DNA of 64,000 bases from Poecilobothrus nobilitatus. Its lineage: Eukaryota > Arthropoda > Insecta > Diptera > Dolichopodidae. The notes beneath the pieces were generated by a model. It worked only from the letters and a program-made list of their open reading frames with translations. It had not been told where the DNA came from and did no database searches. Positions 11,685-25,080 of the stretch are shown here, piece after piece. Location: positions 31,765,398-31,829,397 of the forward strand of contig OX352773.1 in NCBI GenBank assembly GCA_947095535.1, given 5' to 3'. Position 1 is the first letter of the stretch, and the number at the start of each line of letters is the position of its first letter. The position numbers were made by a program, and so were the translations under genes.

Positions 11685-14600
11685 AAATATAAAATATAAA
11701 AGTTTCTGTGTGTCGTATCTTGTGTGACATATGAATAAACTGAATGGTAAATATAAGAAAAGCTGCTAACCTCTTTGGATCGTTTAAATTTCATCGAAGT
11801 TTTAGTGAATTCAGTTAATTTTTCAAAAATCTTCAATGACGTTAATGAGACGTTAATGGGTTAATATAACAAAAGTGTAAGGATACATTGAAAAGTCTTT
11901 ATTATGAAATAGTGATGGAATTATTAATATTGGAGATATATTTATTTATCCAAATTTCGCAGATGATGAAAAACTTTAAATAAAATTGCATATGTATCTG
12001 GACGAATGGTTTAAATCTTAAGTCAAAAATCAAATGATAAAGAAAAAGAATATTAATGGAATCATTTTTAATCTGTCTTAGATCTTTATTTTCTTTATAA
12101 TGAATAAGTAATTTATGCTTGTAGATCTAAAAATAAAAAAAAAAATTAATATTGTTTCAATAAAATAAAAAATTAAAATTATAAAGTTATGAAACAATAT
12201 AAGAAAAAAAACAAAAACTACAAAAAAAGAAAATAAGTTTTCTTGAAAAAAAAAAAAAAAAAACTCTACAATTTTAATTAAGAAATTAATTTAGAACAGA
12301 GAGAAATAATAAAAAGTGAAAAATTAAAAAGTTATAAAATTTTTAAAATTGACCTAAATATGAAAATAATTATTTAACAAAAGCGTACTTTTCAGAAGCA
12401 CTTAACATTTTCAAAAAAAAAAAAAAAAACTAAAATAAGAATAAGGAAACTTTTATAGTTTTTTTTATACATTCAGTTGTTTTCTATTTTTTTTTTTTTA
12501 TTGTTTTATAAGAATTAAAAAAAAAAAAAACTTAAATGGAAATAAGGAAAAATAAATGTTTCGTTAGTATCATAAATTTTTTTTTTTTTTATTTTATTCT
12601 TTAAAGAAAGTCAAACTGCATAACAGTAAATTTGTTAGCTTTTTGCTCATTAAATTTTATGATTCTTGTTGCTTGGAAATGATAATTTGAATTTTTAAGA
12701 TGGTGCGGTGAAGCAGTGATATAAATATAACCAGCTTTTCAATCAAATAATCATATATTTTTAAAATGCTTCTTTTAAGTTATATGATGTTCACTGTGCA
12801 GTTAATATAAAAATACATGTATATATATATGTATACTAAAACATATCCTTTCTTAAACCGTGATGTTGTGCGATTTTAAACATTATTGACATATAAATAT
12901 TATTTCCAATAGGCTGTCTAGTTTTCCAAACTTAAGACTGAATGTAAACTATTTAGAAGTGTATTCATTTTTCTTACACCCCTTTTTATTTCAAGATAGA
13001 TACTATATATACTATATACTTTTATTAATAAAATATACTATATAGTAAACTGAACGAATGAACGATTCTGTTCTGAAGAGAATGATGTTTAACCTACTTG
13101 AATGTGAAAAATTTTTTCAACATACGTCATCTTAAACCAATTAAACTGATTGCAAAATTTTTGGTAAGATTTGGATTTTGTTTTTAATCCAAATTTAAAC
13201 ATTGCATTTAACTTTAAAAAAATTCTTTCTCTTCTTATATAAGATTGCGTGTGTGCTAAGTGTACCTTTTCGGCAGCCATTTTAATCTAACTTAAGAGTC
13301 ACCTATTATAAGATTGACACCCTTTAACGAAGTATACGTCATTCATAAGGTTTTTGAATTTCAGGTGACTTCATGTATGGCTAAATTATTTTCTATATTT
13401 TGTCTAAATGTCTAAACTAAAAGCTGGTCTCTTTCGAAAATAAAACTTTAATTATTTTCCAATTTTCTTGATTGTTTTGCTTTTTTGTTATCGTTTTATT
13501 CTTTTCCAAAAATATAAGGATACTTAAAAAAAAGAAAGAAAGAAGGAGGTAGATAATAAAAAAAGGTATATTATATATTTATTATATTTATTTTTTCTTT
13601 TATATATATTTAAAGGGTCACGATGGTTATCATGACATTCATATTATTGCAAGGATTTTATATTTTCATTATTTTTTTTTGCAATTGTTATAATATAATT
13701 TTAAGGATGTAAATGCAATTTAAAACACCAAAATCACCCAAAACGAATTAGGAAAGAAAGAGACAAAAACATAAAACAAAAAAAAAAACAAACAAATATT
13801 TTTATCTTTTATTTACTATTGTACATAATATAAGTGCATAATTTTTCTATTCTATTCCTTTTAGTTTTATTATCCTTACAGTTGTATTCTACTCCATTTG
13901 TTGTCATTTGTATTGTTATTATCTTTTTTTTTGTTATGTAGTTATATTTATGTTGTTCTTTTATATATTTTTGTTTGGTTTCTTTAAAAGAAGTTCTTAA
14001 GAACGTTAAGTTTTTGTCATTTATGTCATCTCTGTTTTGTTTTTTAATTTTTTGGCTTCTTTTAAATTTTGGTGTTGTCGTTATGACTTTATTTGTGACG
14101 TGATATTATTATCTTTGTTGTGTGTTTTTTTTATAGTTTTTTTTTTCTCCTTAAATGGTTTTGTTTTTTAGTTTTTCAATGTCGTTTGCTAGTTTTATTC
14201 TTTTGTTTTATTCTTTTTTATAGTTTTTAAGAATTAACTGACCAACTCTATTTTATTTTCTTTCTAAATGCAGAACAGTTTGAACAAAATCGGGTGTTTG
14301 ATTATAAATCCGTCTTTTTAATTTTAACTTTTCGAATTTTGTATTTGTAAAGGCACATAAATAAATTGGAAAGGGTCTTGAAAACTGGAGAATTGGAGTG
14401 ATTTACATTATTATCATTAGAAGTGCACTACGAGTATATTAATCTTCATTGTGATAAGGTGCTAGAAGAAAAACTTGTAAAAATTGAAAATTAAAGGAAA
14501 TATAATCAGTAAAAATAATTTTTTTTTTTGTGTGTTTAAAAATTTAAAATATTTATAAAATGCGTATATTAGGTATATGGTAATTATATGGTATTTAGAT

Positions 14601-16836
14601 ATATTTCCAATTTTCTGTTTTTTTCACTGTTAAAAATTTTAAAAATCTTCTAAAAACTGAATAAAGGCAATAACATCAAAAACAGGAAAAAAATTAATCA
14701 GTTTTAGATGATGTTTGTTTGTCGGACTTTTTACAGAATTACTTTTTAAGGACAAACAGGATGACATTATCTTAAATGCTTTTTTTTAAGTATATATTTA
14801 TTGGATGTAGCTTCACTTATAACTTCAAGTGAAATGAAAACTTAAAGCTAGTAGATCTTTTGTTTTAAAAATCCATTTAAAATCTGGAGTTATTTTTAAG
14901 TTTAGAATGAAAAATCAGATTAAGAAAAAAATAATGTAGATTAAAAGTAAAGAAAAACAAGATAAATAAAATCAAATAACTGTTAAAAAAATTAAATTAA
15001 AAAAAAAAATATTAAATTCAAAGAATGTTTCTTTTGAAAACGTAGATATTTTAAAGGTTTGAAAAAAACAAATTGATTAAATAAAGTATAAGTCATAACA
15101 ATAACGATAAAAAATAAATATGTATAATTAATTTTAATTTTGATTATTTTTTTTTTCTCCTTTGCTAGTTGTGCGATTAAATTGCGTGATCGATACCTTG
15201 AAAGAAAGGATAATATTCTAAAAATGTATAGAACAATAATATCAAAATTAGGTCACTATTTGAATTGGAAAATTTGGTAACACTACTTTAAGTTCTTAAA
15301 TGAATCAATATTAAAAAAAAAAATTATATTCTTTAAATTAAAGTAGAAAATATTGAGAAATTCACTATTTCAAATATTTAAAAATATTTTGTTATACTGA
15401 TGTGGTTATACCAATTTTACAGTACCAGTTTTACACAATTATTTTAGCTAATTGAATTATAATATTTTTGTAGCATGAGATGCAGACCCATAAAAAATTT
15501 TATATTATGCACAATTATTTGCTACGTTTTGTATTTATTAAGAATGGGCTCGTCTTACGAAAGACATGACTTGAGGAAGAGATGACGTGTGCTATAAGCT
15601 AAAATACTTGAAATTAAATGAAAAATTACTGGAATTCCGATTAAATAAAATAAAATTTTAAAAATAAATATTAAAAGAAAATTAAATACGTAACTATTCT
15701 CAAAATAAATATGATATGTTCCTGTATTTCACCTGAGAAAATATTTAATATATTGACAAGAATGTTTTATAATTTTATTTTATCGTTATATAAAAGTTAA
15801 TAGTTAATGTAAAATAGTATAGAATTTGATTTGAAGAAAATAATTAATTTTAATGAGATGAATTTTCTTTTTATTCTTTAATGAACATCTAGAATTATTT
15901 GTTTTTGAACCAATGATTTGATTCTGTTCTTGTTAAAGGTATAATCTTTCGTAATATCAAAATAAAAAAAAAATAAGAGAGAAAAATTTTAATTTTACTG
16001 CTTTAATCTTAAAGATTTTTTTTTTAATGGATTATTTAACTCTTTGATAGTGGTTCGTTTTTTCAATTATTATTGTTCGTTTTGAAGAACAATAAAGGTG
16101 TAAAGAATATAACTATATAAGTAAATACATAAATATATATATTGATTTCTTGTTCGAATTCTTTTTGGTACTTTTGGCAAACAATAGGTTTTAATTTTTT
16201 CTTAAGTTCATTATTAATGAGTGTTTACAGAACAATAAGTGAAAATTGTTTAAAATAAATACCATTATTTTCTTTTCTTTCTATCGAATGAATGCAGATT
16301 TTCTTTTACTTATATGTGTGTTCATGTTTCTAGGTTGCATAAATTTAGGTACATATACATATGTTATGTATATTAAATTTAGAAAATTGTTTACATATAA
16401 TATGTATGTTATTTAAATATTAGTTTTGTGTAAATAGTTTTTGGCAGTAACTATTACTTGTTTTTGTGTTTTTTTTTTTTTTTTTTTGGAGTAAGAATTT
16501 CAAGAATTCAGTTTCTAAATTCTTTTCTTTAGAACAAAAAAAAAAAAAAAATTTTTTTTAAATAAGACTTTATTATATCACATATTATATTCTTTAGGTT
16601 AAAATCGTATAGAATTTAGGTCAATAATTGCTTTGGTTTTTTTTTCTTCTTAATATTTTATTGTTACATTCTAAAAAAAACAATGACTTCAAGCTTAAAG
16701 TAAATGTTTTTTTTTTTTTGATAATTTAAGGAAAATTTATGATTTTATTTTAAAAATTTATTGTGAATAATGCTTTGAATTTTAAATACATTTATATATT
16801 TTTAATAAAATTTAAAAAAATTTATTTATATGTTAT
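11685..16836. other. AT-rich DNA, T-rich 13.4-14.3 kb, no gene
   Basis: Long homopolymers (e.g. 12247-12263, 16469-16487) and a strongly T-biased plus strand at 13440-14340. The minus-strand open frame 13089-13280 begins MAAEKVHLAHT and is less low-complexity than its neighbours, but it is only 63 codons with no recognisable domain. No RNA gene or repeat family was recognised. Confidence 0.4.
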
Positions 16837-17040
16837 TAAGGCCATTTTTAGGTCGAATACGTATTATTCATTTTTATACTAATAATTATTTATTTATTTA
16901 TATTAATATTACAGACATAAATGTAATGCAATATTATTGAACCATCGGCTACTAAGGCCATTATAGGTTTTTATACTATTATTGAATTATATACTAATAT
17001 TATTTATTTTGTTTATATTATATACTATATATTTACATTA
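16837..17040. repeat. Tandem duplication, ~116-bp period
   Basis: A block beginning TAAGGCCATT at 16837 recurs at 16953. Both copies continue with TTTTATACTA and a similar ATTATTTATTT stretch. The copies are diverged by substitutions and small indels. Confidence 0.55.
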
Positions 17041-17160
17041 TATTTGGTCGTAAGGGGGTAAAGAAAAAAACACTTACGACATTTTCGACCAGGGATCGAA
17101 TCCGCACTCCTTCGGTTAATACGCCACACGCCTACCCACTAGGCTACCGTGGATAGGGGC
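17040..17160 (-). mobile_element. tRNA-derived SINE, old copy D
   Basis: On the minus strand a pol III type 2 promoter is visible: A box TAGCCTAGTGGG (complement of 17135-17146) and B box GGATTCGATCC (complement of 17093-17103). After the B box the sequence GTCGTAAG…CTTACGAC (complement of 17047-17080) matches the hairpin of the better-preserved copies at 25081 and 30243. It is more diverged than those copies and its 3' part is missing. It is not a functional tRNA: the tRNA-like segment is too long and lacks a pairing acceptor stem. Confidence 0.7.
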
Positions 17161-17888
17161 TTATCTGGCCTTCTTAAACTGGCCTAGTTTAAGCACGTAG
17201 TTTATTAAACGAGGCCCCGATACCCCAAAAAATTTGAAAATACATAAACAAAATAATAATTAACTAAGAATAAAAAGAAATAGTAATTGCATACTTTTAG
17301 GATTAGAAAGATTTAAGGCCAGTTTAAACGTACTATTTGTCATATGACTTTTTAAAATTTATAGTTGTTTATGTTAAACAGCCGATTTATCAAAAGTGGA
17401 TTGAATATTGATAGAAATCTATTTTGTGTTAAGTTTTTTTGTATTGTCATTTGAATTTTATTGCAGTTAATATTTTATCTGCAGTTAAAGATGTAAAGTG
17501 GAATTACTTTAAATATTTAGGCGAAAAAAAAAAAAATTCTATATATTATTTTATAATATAAATTAAATAATAAAATTAATTTTTCATATATTTATCGTTT
17601 TTCTTTTTTACTGTGTCTTTGTCATTTTACAATACAAAAATGATTTCCGAAACGATTGATAAAATGAAATTGGACATTTACATATCGATATGCTACATAA
17701 CGTCATAAGGATGTCAAATAATGACATTTTTTTATTTTCACACTATATAACATATTCCAAGTCATATGACAATGCAAAAATTGTAAAGTGGGCTTTATAT
17801 ACATTATTTTATTTCGGTATATTGTAATGAAATGGATGGGTTTGACCGAAAAATTTTGTAATTTAAAATTACATTGATAGAATTTTTT
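17161..17888. other. AT-rich DNA between SINE and DINE element
   Basis: GGCCAGTTTAAACGTAC near 17318 partly repeats in inverted form the GGCCTAGTTTAAGCACG near 17181, hinting at an old small inverted-repeat element. No gene is seen. Confidence 0.3.
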
Positions 17889-18019
17889 ATACCCTACACC
17901 TAAAGTATAGGGTATATTAACTTTGGTATGGTGTTTGTAACCACCAAAAGGAAGCGAGTTAGGCATAGACATGTATATATATTCTGAATCAGGATCACCG
18001 CCGGAGTCGATTTAGCGAT

Positions 18020-18042
18020 GTCCGTCCGTCCGTCCGTCCGTA
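18020..18042 (+). repeat. (GTCC)n microsatellite of the DINE element
   Basis: Five GTCC units about 130 bases from the 5' end, the position expected in DINE-1-type elements. Confidence 0.85.
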
Positions 18043-18119
18043 CGCACGATAACTCAAAAAATAATGATGCTATCTTGATGAAATTTATATAGTAGGTTAC
18101 TAATTACGAAAGAAAGGCT

Positions 18120-19690
18120 AAGTTCGAATCTGGACAAAATCCGTCCATGGGTTCGGATTCTGGAAGCTTCCGAATGATTCCAGGCTTTTGGAGATAATCT
18201 CCGCAAACGGGATTATCTCCAAAAGCAACAAAGATAGAACCTTCAAATTTTGTACAATGATGTTTCTTCCCGTTCGATTTATGTCTCTGAAATTTAAGAG
18301 GATTTGGTCCATGGGTTTGGGTTTTGGAAGCTTCCGAACGAGCACCAGAGCAAATGAGATTATTTCCAAAACCAACAAAGATAGAACCTTTAAATTTTGT
18401 ACAATGATGTTCCTTCCCGTTCGATTTATGTCTCTGAAATTTAAGAGGATTTGGTCCATGGGTTTGGATTTGGAAGCTTCCGAACGAGCACCAGAGCAAA
18501 TGAGATTATCTCCAAAACCAACAAAGATATAACCTTTAAATTTGGCAGGGTGGTGTTCTTTCATGTTTTATTTAAGTCTCTGAAATGTGAGAAGATTTGG
18601 TCCATGGGTTCGGGTTTTGGAAACTTCCGAACGAGCCCCAAAGCAAACGAGATTATCTCAAAAACCAATAAAGATAGAGCCTTTAAATTTTTTATAATGA
18701 TGTTTCTTCCAGTTTGATTTATGTCTCTAAAATTTAAGAGGATGTGGTCCATGGGTTTGGATTTTGGAAGCTTCCGAACGAGCCCCAGAGCAAATGAGAT
18801 TATCTCCAAAAACAACAAATATATAACCTTTAAATTTGGCCGAATGGTGTTTTTTCATGTTTGATTTAAGTCTCTGAAATTTGAGAGGATTTGGCCATGG
18901 GTTTAAATTTGAAAGAATTTGAACCGTGGATTCGAATTTTGGAAGCTTCCGAACGAGCCGCAGAGCAAATGAGATTATATCCAATACGAACAAAGGTAGA
19001 ACCTTTGAATTTGGTACAATGGTGTTCTTTCGTGTTTGATTTATGTCTCTGAAATTTAAGAGGATTTGGTCCATGGGTTTGGTTTTGGAAGCTTCCGAAC
19101 GAGCCCCAGAGCAAATGAGATTATCTCCAAAACCAATAAAAATATAACCTTTACTTTTGGCATAATGGTGTTCTTTCATGTATGATTTAGGCCTCTGAAA
19201 TTTGAGAGGATGTGGTCCATGGGTTTGGTTTTGGAAGCTTCCGAACGAGCCCCAGAGCAAATGATATTATCTCCAAATGCAACAAAGATATAACCTTTAA
19301 ATTAGGCAGAATGGTGTTCCTTCATGTTTGATTTATGTTTCTGAAATTTGTGAGGATTTGGTCCATGGGTTCAAATCTTGGAAGCTTCCGGACGAGCCCA
19401 AGAGCAAACGAGTATATCTCCACAACCAACAAAGATAGAACTTATATTTTTAGTACAAAGGTGTTCTGTTATGTTTCCTTTTCTGTAAAATTGGAAACTG
19501 ACATTTGAAAGAATTTGAACCATGGGTTCGTATTTTGGAAACTTCCGGACGAGCACAAGAGCAACGAGCATATCTCCAAAACCAACAAAAGTAGAACCTT
19601 TAAATTTAATAGAATGGTGTTCTGGCAAGTTTTCTTTATGTTCCTGAGATGGATTCGATGAATTGGAGTGGCAATTCGGGTAGCTGACAC
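18120..19690 (+). repeat. ~147-bp tandem repeat array, about 10 units
   Basis: The landmark GGAAGCTTCCGAACGAG (or a close variant) occurs at 18162, 18326, 18472, 18619, 18766, 18941, 19087, 19233, 19380 and 19537. Most spacings are 146-147, with 157, 164 and 175 where units carry insertions. Each unit also has GGTCCATGGGTT and GAGATTATCTCCAAAACCAACAA-like segments. The units fall into variants differing around the TTTGTACAATGATGTTTCTTCC versus TTTGGCxxAATGGTGTTCTTTC segment. A unit of this length inside a DINE element could seed a satellite. Open frames of 80-177 codons on both strands across the array are by-products of the repeat. Confidence 0.9.
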
Positions 19691-19901
19691 AAACCTCCCA
19701 AGGACTACCAATCTTCGAAAATAATTAAGATAGAAACTTAAAATTTTATACAAGGGTGTCAAGCATATCCCAAGCGGATGCCTCTTTTACGTTCTTGAAA
19801 TTCGAGTTGAATAAGACAGAAAAGGGAAGAAGTTCAAGCAGCTGCCAAAAACACTTATGGATTTTTAATTCAATTCGAATTATTCAGGTGTAGGGTATTA
19901 A

Positions 19902-19922
19902 TAAGTCGGTTGCATCGACTTA
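19902..19922 (+). other. 3' terminal stem-loop of DINE element
   Basis: Perfect 7-bp stem TAAGTCG/CGACTTA with a 7-base loop, just before the 3' terminus, as expected for the Helitron/Helentron termination hairpin. Confidence 0.8.
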
Positions 19923-20618
19923 CTGTTACATTTACTTGTTTTTACCTATTTTCGGATTTAATCTTGTTGTGTATTATAGTTTGAAATCTAAAAAAGAAAA
20001 AAAATCCATAAACATTTTTAAAACTTTAAAATAATTTTTTTTCTTTTGCTATGCAATAATCGATCCTTTACATAACATCATATTTTACACAACACCATAT
20101 GTTACTGGTTTTTTTTTCTTAAATATTCAGAAATATCAAAGTGTGTAACATGAGTTTTTTAATATTTAACCTAAATGTGAAATCCATCGAAATATTATAC
20201 TCTCCTTATATAGTATTTCAATATTGTTTTGATCTAACCTTTTTTGAATGACATCATTAAATTTAATTTAATTTTTCTAATTCTTTTCAAATTAATTCAA
20301 TTCCATATAGATTTAAAAATTTATTTCTTCAATTTCTAAATAAAATATATTTATACTTATATATAATATATATGTATGTTGCACATTTTTAATTTTGTCT
20401 TATTGTTTGATATTGAATACTAATGATTAAAAGTTTGTTAAATCCATCATCTATTATTTACCTTTAATTTAAACTTTCATCAATATAATGTTTATTTTTT
20501 TTTTTTAATCGATATCTGTTCTAAATTTCATTTTAATCCTTGAAAGAAAAACTTAACTTTTCAGCTTTTATCTTTTTGTGAAACCGAATCATAGCATATT
20601 ACACACTAAATTGATCTA

Positions 20619-20621
<3 letters not shown>

Positions 20622-20651
<30 letters not shown>
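20622..20651. repeat. 30-base poly-A run
   Basis: Uninterrupted A homopolymer, the longest in the window. No SINE or processed copy lies directly 5' of it. Confidence 0.9.
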
Positions 20652-20655
<4 letters not shown>

Positions 20656-20757
20656 AGGATTCATTAACCAATATAATCATTTTGTACACGATAGTCTACA
20701 ATAGTTTTATTGTTTCTTTTACGAAAGTAAAAGGAAAAAAAAAGAATTAACACCCAT

Positions 20758-21117
20758 TTAACTTTTCAGTAACGGTAATCTAATTCTTTTATTATCTATC
20801 GACCTAACATGGTTAGTGATTATATTGATTTTCTTTAGAAAATATTTTTGTGTTCCTTTAAATGTATTTTGTTTATACTCCCCATTTTTCTTTTCTAATA
20901 TTGTGTGTGCTCTAATATTTGATTTTTTTTTTTGTTTTGGCATATCTTTTATTTTTATTCCAATTTTTCTCCTTTGTGAAATCAAAACCCTTTTGTAAAA
21001 GTCTTTCGATTTAAATGCTTTAACTAAAACAGTAGAAGAGACGTCTCCTATTGAATCGTTTAAAGTAAGTAGTTTAAAGTTTATTTTATAGTATGAGTAT
21101 GTAAAGTAAAATGACAA
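20758..21117 (-). other. Unassigned 119-codon open frame
   Basis: One of the two longest frames that is neither in a known repeat nor purely low-complexity. The first third is mixed (…LTLNDSIGDVSSTVLVKAF), the middle is Lys/Arg-rich and basic (RRKIGIKIKD, PKQKKKS) and the end reads IDNKRIRLPLLKS. There is no signal peptide, membrane segment or motif I recognise. In DNA this AT-rich a purine-biased strand can stay open by chance. It could be a chance frame, an exon of an unknown gene or a decayed element. No function is proposed. Confidence 0.15.
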
Positions 21118-23813
21118 TTTGTCAAAAAGTAAATCAGATGCATTGCTATTAGATTAAGCATCAAATGTTATTAAGAGATCAGAATTATTTTTATATGGTA
21201 TTTTTAATAAATTTTTTTGAATACAAGATCTCAGTTTAATAAAGGATATTACAAGAATAATTTTAAGTTTTTTGAGACCCCCCTTTGTTCCATTTTAGAT
21301 AAAATAAAATTTGTAAATTTTCTCTTTAGTAAAAATGTGGTTATTTTGAAAAAAAATTATCGGATTAACGTTGCATTTCGATGAAGTATTTAATGGGTTT
21401 TAAAACTTAAATCGTTGTAATGATGGTACATTTCCAATATTTGAATTTTCAAAACCATGATTAAATAATTTTTGTTTGCTGGCTTCTGTTTAGTGTTATT
21501 TTTTTTCAAAATATATTGTTGGTTATATTTTTTTTAATAGTTTTTCTTTACTTCACCAGCTTTTTACTAAAGTTTTTAAACAGTTTTTAAAATTTTTTCT
21601 TTCTATTATTTTTATTCCGACATTGGAATAAATTTCCCTTTGACCCATTGGACAATATTAAATGTCAAAGTTAGGTTGAAAAGCTGATGGACAGATTATT
21701 GTTTTATTTTTACTTTTCTCTTTTTTTGTTTTTATTTTTCCATTTTATTTTCTCTTTCGTTTTTGTTTTTGTATTGTATTGTCATGAATTTCTGTTTTTC
21801 TTTTGTTTTGTTTAATCTGGCGTCTATTACACTTTGTTCAACGTTGATAGAATACGGCATGCATTTTTTTTTTCTTTTTATTTCCCATTACGTAGGTTCC
21901 TTTTTGATTTTTTAAGTTTTTAAAAAATTTAAAACTTTACTAGTACAAAAAGATAGAAAATGTGTTGTTGCTAAAGTTTAACAAGGATTTAACAAGAACA
22001 TGATTTTTGTTCCTTGTTAAATATTGAGATTTCTTTTATGGTATAGTGATTATATTTTGTTTTTTTGTTTTAACCTGGGTATTGTTTTTTGTTTTTATAT
22101 TTTTATGTCTTTTTTATTTTCTTTCTCTTTCTATGTTTTAAGTTAGTAAAATATATCTTTGTAATCGGTAAAGTTTTTCTTTTTTTGTTTAAGTTTTTAA
22201 ACAGTTTTCGTGTATGCATTCTGAAACATTGGTACAGAGCATAAAAACAAAAGGACATAGAGAAAGAGAAGAAAATAAAAGAAGGAAAGAAAGAAAAAGA
22301 GAAGTTTGAGGTCAGAAATTGGACGGCAGGAAAATTAAAAAAAAAAAACATTTTTTTTTTTTGAGAAAGTAAAAATAAATGTAATAAAATTCTAATGAGA
22401 AAAGTTTTTCATTATTATATTCCTTTTCAATTCATGTGACAACAAATTTCACTGATAATCTCTTCCGTTTCTTTTAAGTTTCAGTTTGAGTTTTTCAAAT
22501 TTTTTTTTTTCATTTTTTAATACCAGTATTACGGAAGGAGAAAAAAAATTCATTATTTGTGATGGTTAGTCAAAACAGCCCAACATCTTTTATATATTGA
22601 AATTTTTATTCTCTGTTTTGCCAATTTATTACAAAATTTTTTATTATTAGCTTTTTATCTCTTTTTGTCCCACACATATACAATCATTCTTTTCTTTTTT
22701 GACTTCAATTAGAATAGTACCGATTTTAATTGAATTTATTGTAAAAATTCTATAAAAGTATAAGTAAGGTAAAGGGTCCATTAATTCTTCTCTTTTTAAT
22801 TTATTTTTTACAATGTAAATAATTTATGAAATGAAATTTAGCTTAAAAGTAAAGATCTTTTGCCTTTAAGTTAAACTTAAACATTAAGTTTCAGATCCTT
22901 TTTTTTGTTTTTTGCTTAATTTTGACTATTAATGTCTTAGCTAAGACTAATATACTTACTGGATAATGTAAAATCAAAGACTTGAACGAATAATAAAAAA
23001 ATCATTGTTTCAAACTTTCATAATCTGTAAAATAGGGATGAAGAGAAATAAAAACAAATGATTGAAAATTTTTTTGTTAAGAAAAAATATGATATTAATT
23101 TATGTTGTTACCATACAGTTTTTCTTTTTTCTTTATTTTATAGCTTGACTACTGATTAAATTTTATTATCATCTTTAATATAACAAATACAATATAACTT
23201 CGTTTTGTAATTTTCTCTCTTTTCGCATTTATTTTGGGTTTGTAGAGATTTTTATCTTTATTTCAGTGGTAAAACTTTAAAAGAAATTAAAAAAAATTTA
23301 ACCGATTTTTTTTTGTTTTGTTTTCATAATTTAAACCCGTAAATCAGAGTAGCCAATCTGAATGTCTGTAAGATTATCGTAAAGGACATTTAGTCCTGTA
23401 GCACAAAAGAAAAAAATAATTTTTTTTTTTTTATAAATTCTTAACAATTTTTTTATTGGATCAAAATTAGAAAAAAAAAAAAGAAAAATTAAAATAAAGT
23501 CTGAAAGATTCAAATTAAATTCATTCATGTTGTCTGGATAAATCGCCTTTTTGAAGAAAGAAAGAAAAAACAAAATCTTATGAATAAATAAAAGAACGAA
23601 TTATAATAAATAAATGTTAGACTTCATTGAAAAATTCAAATATAGCCGAAACTTAAAAATTTAATGAAATTCTTATATATTTTTTGTGTTTCTTTTTTGT
23701 TGGTTGTAAACTGACCATTTGCATTTTGACTTTACCGTACATTTTTAGTTTTTTAATTAAGTATTTATTTCGTGAAAGAGGTATTAATATTTGCGTTTCT
23801 TTTACACGAAAAT

Positions 23814-23935
23814 ATTAGTTGAGAGTTTAGTTCGGAGTTGGAAAATGGAACGCAAATTTAACATAACCATGTATTTACTGTTATCTACTCTTCCTCAAAA
23901 GCTGAGGTAGTTAGGAGTAGAAAACAGTATAGTTT
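23814..23935 (+). repeat. Dispersed repeat, copy 1 (partner at 46375)
   Basis: ATTAGTTGAGAGT followed by a GGAGT…AAATxGAAC segment, and later a CTTCCTCAAAAGCTGAGGTAG-like hairpin segment and GGAGTAGAAAA, occur in the same order at 46375-46540. The two copies are clearly related but diverged and differ in length. Confidence 0.5.
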
Positions 23936-25080
23936 GCTGTGTAAACAAGAATGATATAATCGTTTATAAGTATAGATATATACCGTAATGTCTGATTTTT
24001 GTTTTTTTTTTTTGGTAAACTTGTAACAGTAAAAATATCACGCACATAACGAATATTGTAATAAAAGATCTAAGAAGTCAAATCTACATTAAATCTGAGA
24101 TAAATATATGAGGGTGTAGATGTAAATAATTTAAGATCAATATAAAAAGTATATTAAAAATAAAAAATAAATTTAACGCAGTAGTTTAGAACTATTTTGT
24201 ATTACTAATAATAATAATCTATTTTCATTTAGAGTAAAAGGTAAGGATTTCAGATTGTATAGAAGTAGCAGAATCGATGAAATTTAAGAATAAAGAATAA
24301 GAAGAAAACATAAAAATATTCTTTGTTTAATAATACGTCATCTAAAATAAATTTTGGTCATTAATATAAATTAAAATAAAATTTGTAAAGTTTGGTGCCC
24401 CTATTTAGTTATTTATGGTACGGGAAATAATAAATTTTTCTTCTGTATATTTTAACAAAGTTTTAAGCTTTTTAATAAAAAAATTTGTTTTTTTTTTTTG
24501 TTTTTATATTTCAAGAATAAAAATTGACAGTTGACGTACAATGCAATGACAGATTTTGAAAATTAATTTTTAGTTCTTCAGAAAAAAACAGAAAACAGAA
24601 AGAAAAATAAAAACAAAATGGAAGACAAAGAAGAAGGAGATAAAAAATGTAAAAATATTTAACTTAAAAAGTTAAATTTAATTCAAAAATTATATTCTAA
24701 AAAAAAAATTAAAATAAATGTTAAAGTTTACTTTTTTATTAATTTTTATTTTTATATTTTGTGTCATAAATGGAAATTTTGTGGTTTATTAACTTTATAA
24801 GATGTGTTGGTGTATTGGTGTTGTATTAAATTGGTGTCTAAAATAAATGCTTAAAAAGAATTCTTCACTGAATTATAAGTTGATTCAAAAGTGAATTTAT
24901 CCTTTTAAATTAAATCATCCTAAACCTATAAATGTTAATTTTAATTAATAACTTATAAATTTAATAAGTAAAAACATCGACTATCGAAAACCCAACTCTT
25001 GTACTAGCTGTTATATAAATCTAAATCTCAAGTCTAAAAATTTTCATCAATAATTTTATAAACAAAAAATAAAGGATAGA

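Larger units (their letters stand above)
17889..19940 (+). mobile_element. DINE-1-like Helentron element with internal tandem repeats (DINE-TR type)
   Basis: The 5' end carries the subterminal repeat ATACCCTACACC (17889-17900), which is also one arm of a hairpin with AGGGTATA. At 18020-18042 there is a (GTCC)n run preceded by GAGTCGATTTAGCGAT, close to the DINE-1 leader of Drosophila. The 3' end carries the exact inverted partner GGTGTAGGGTAT (19887-19898), then a perfect 7-bp stem-loop TAAGTCG/CGACTTA (19902-19922) and the terminus ACTTG followed by T's. Between lie about ten tandem units of ~147 bases. This matches the published DINE-TR1 architecture. It is non-autonomous; all frames inside are repeat readings. 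I place the 3' boundary at about 19938-19944. Confidence 0.85.
19941..25063. other. AT-rich DNA, no confirmed gene
   Basis: Contains a 30-base A run (20622-20651), one longer unassigned frame (20758-21117, listed) and one member of a dispersed repeat pair (23814-23935, listed). Other frames at 20816-20998 (+), 22103-22351 (-) and 23331-23573 (-) are Phe/Lys-rich and follow T/A tracts. Confidence 0.4.

Noticed and set aside
13089..13280. 63-codon frame beginning MAAEKVHLAHT as a gene
   Set aside because: Short, no recognisable domain, and no flanking evidence of splicing or a promoter.
18104..19762. Overlapping frames of 82-177 codons on both strands
   Set aside because: They read the ~147-base tandem units of the DINE element; the same peptide phrases repeat with the unit, so they are not genes.
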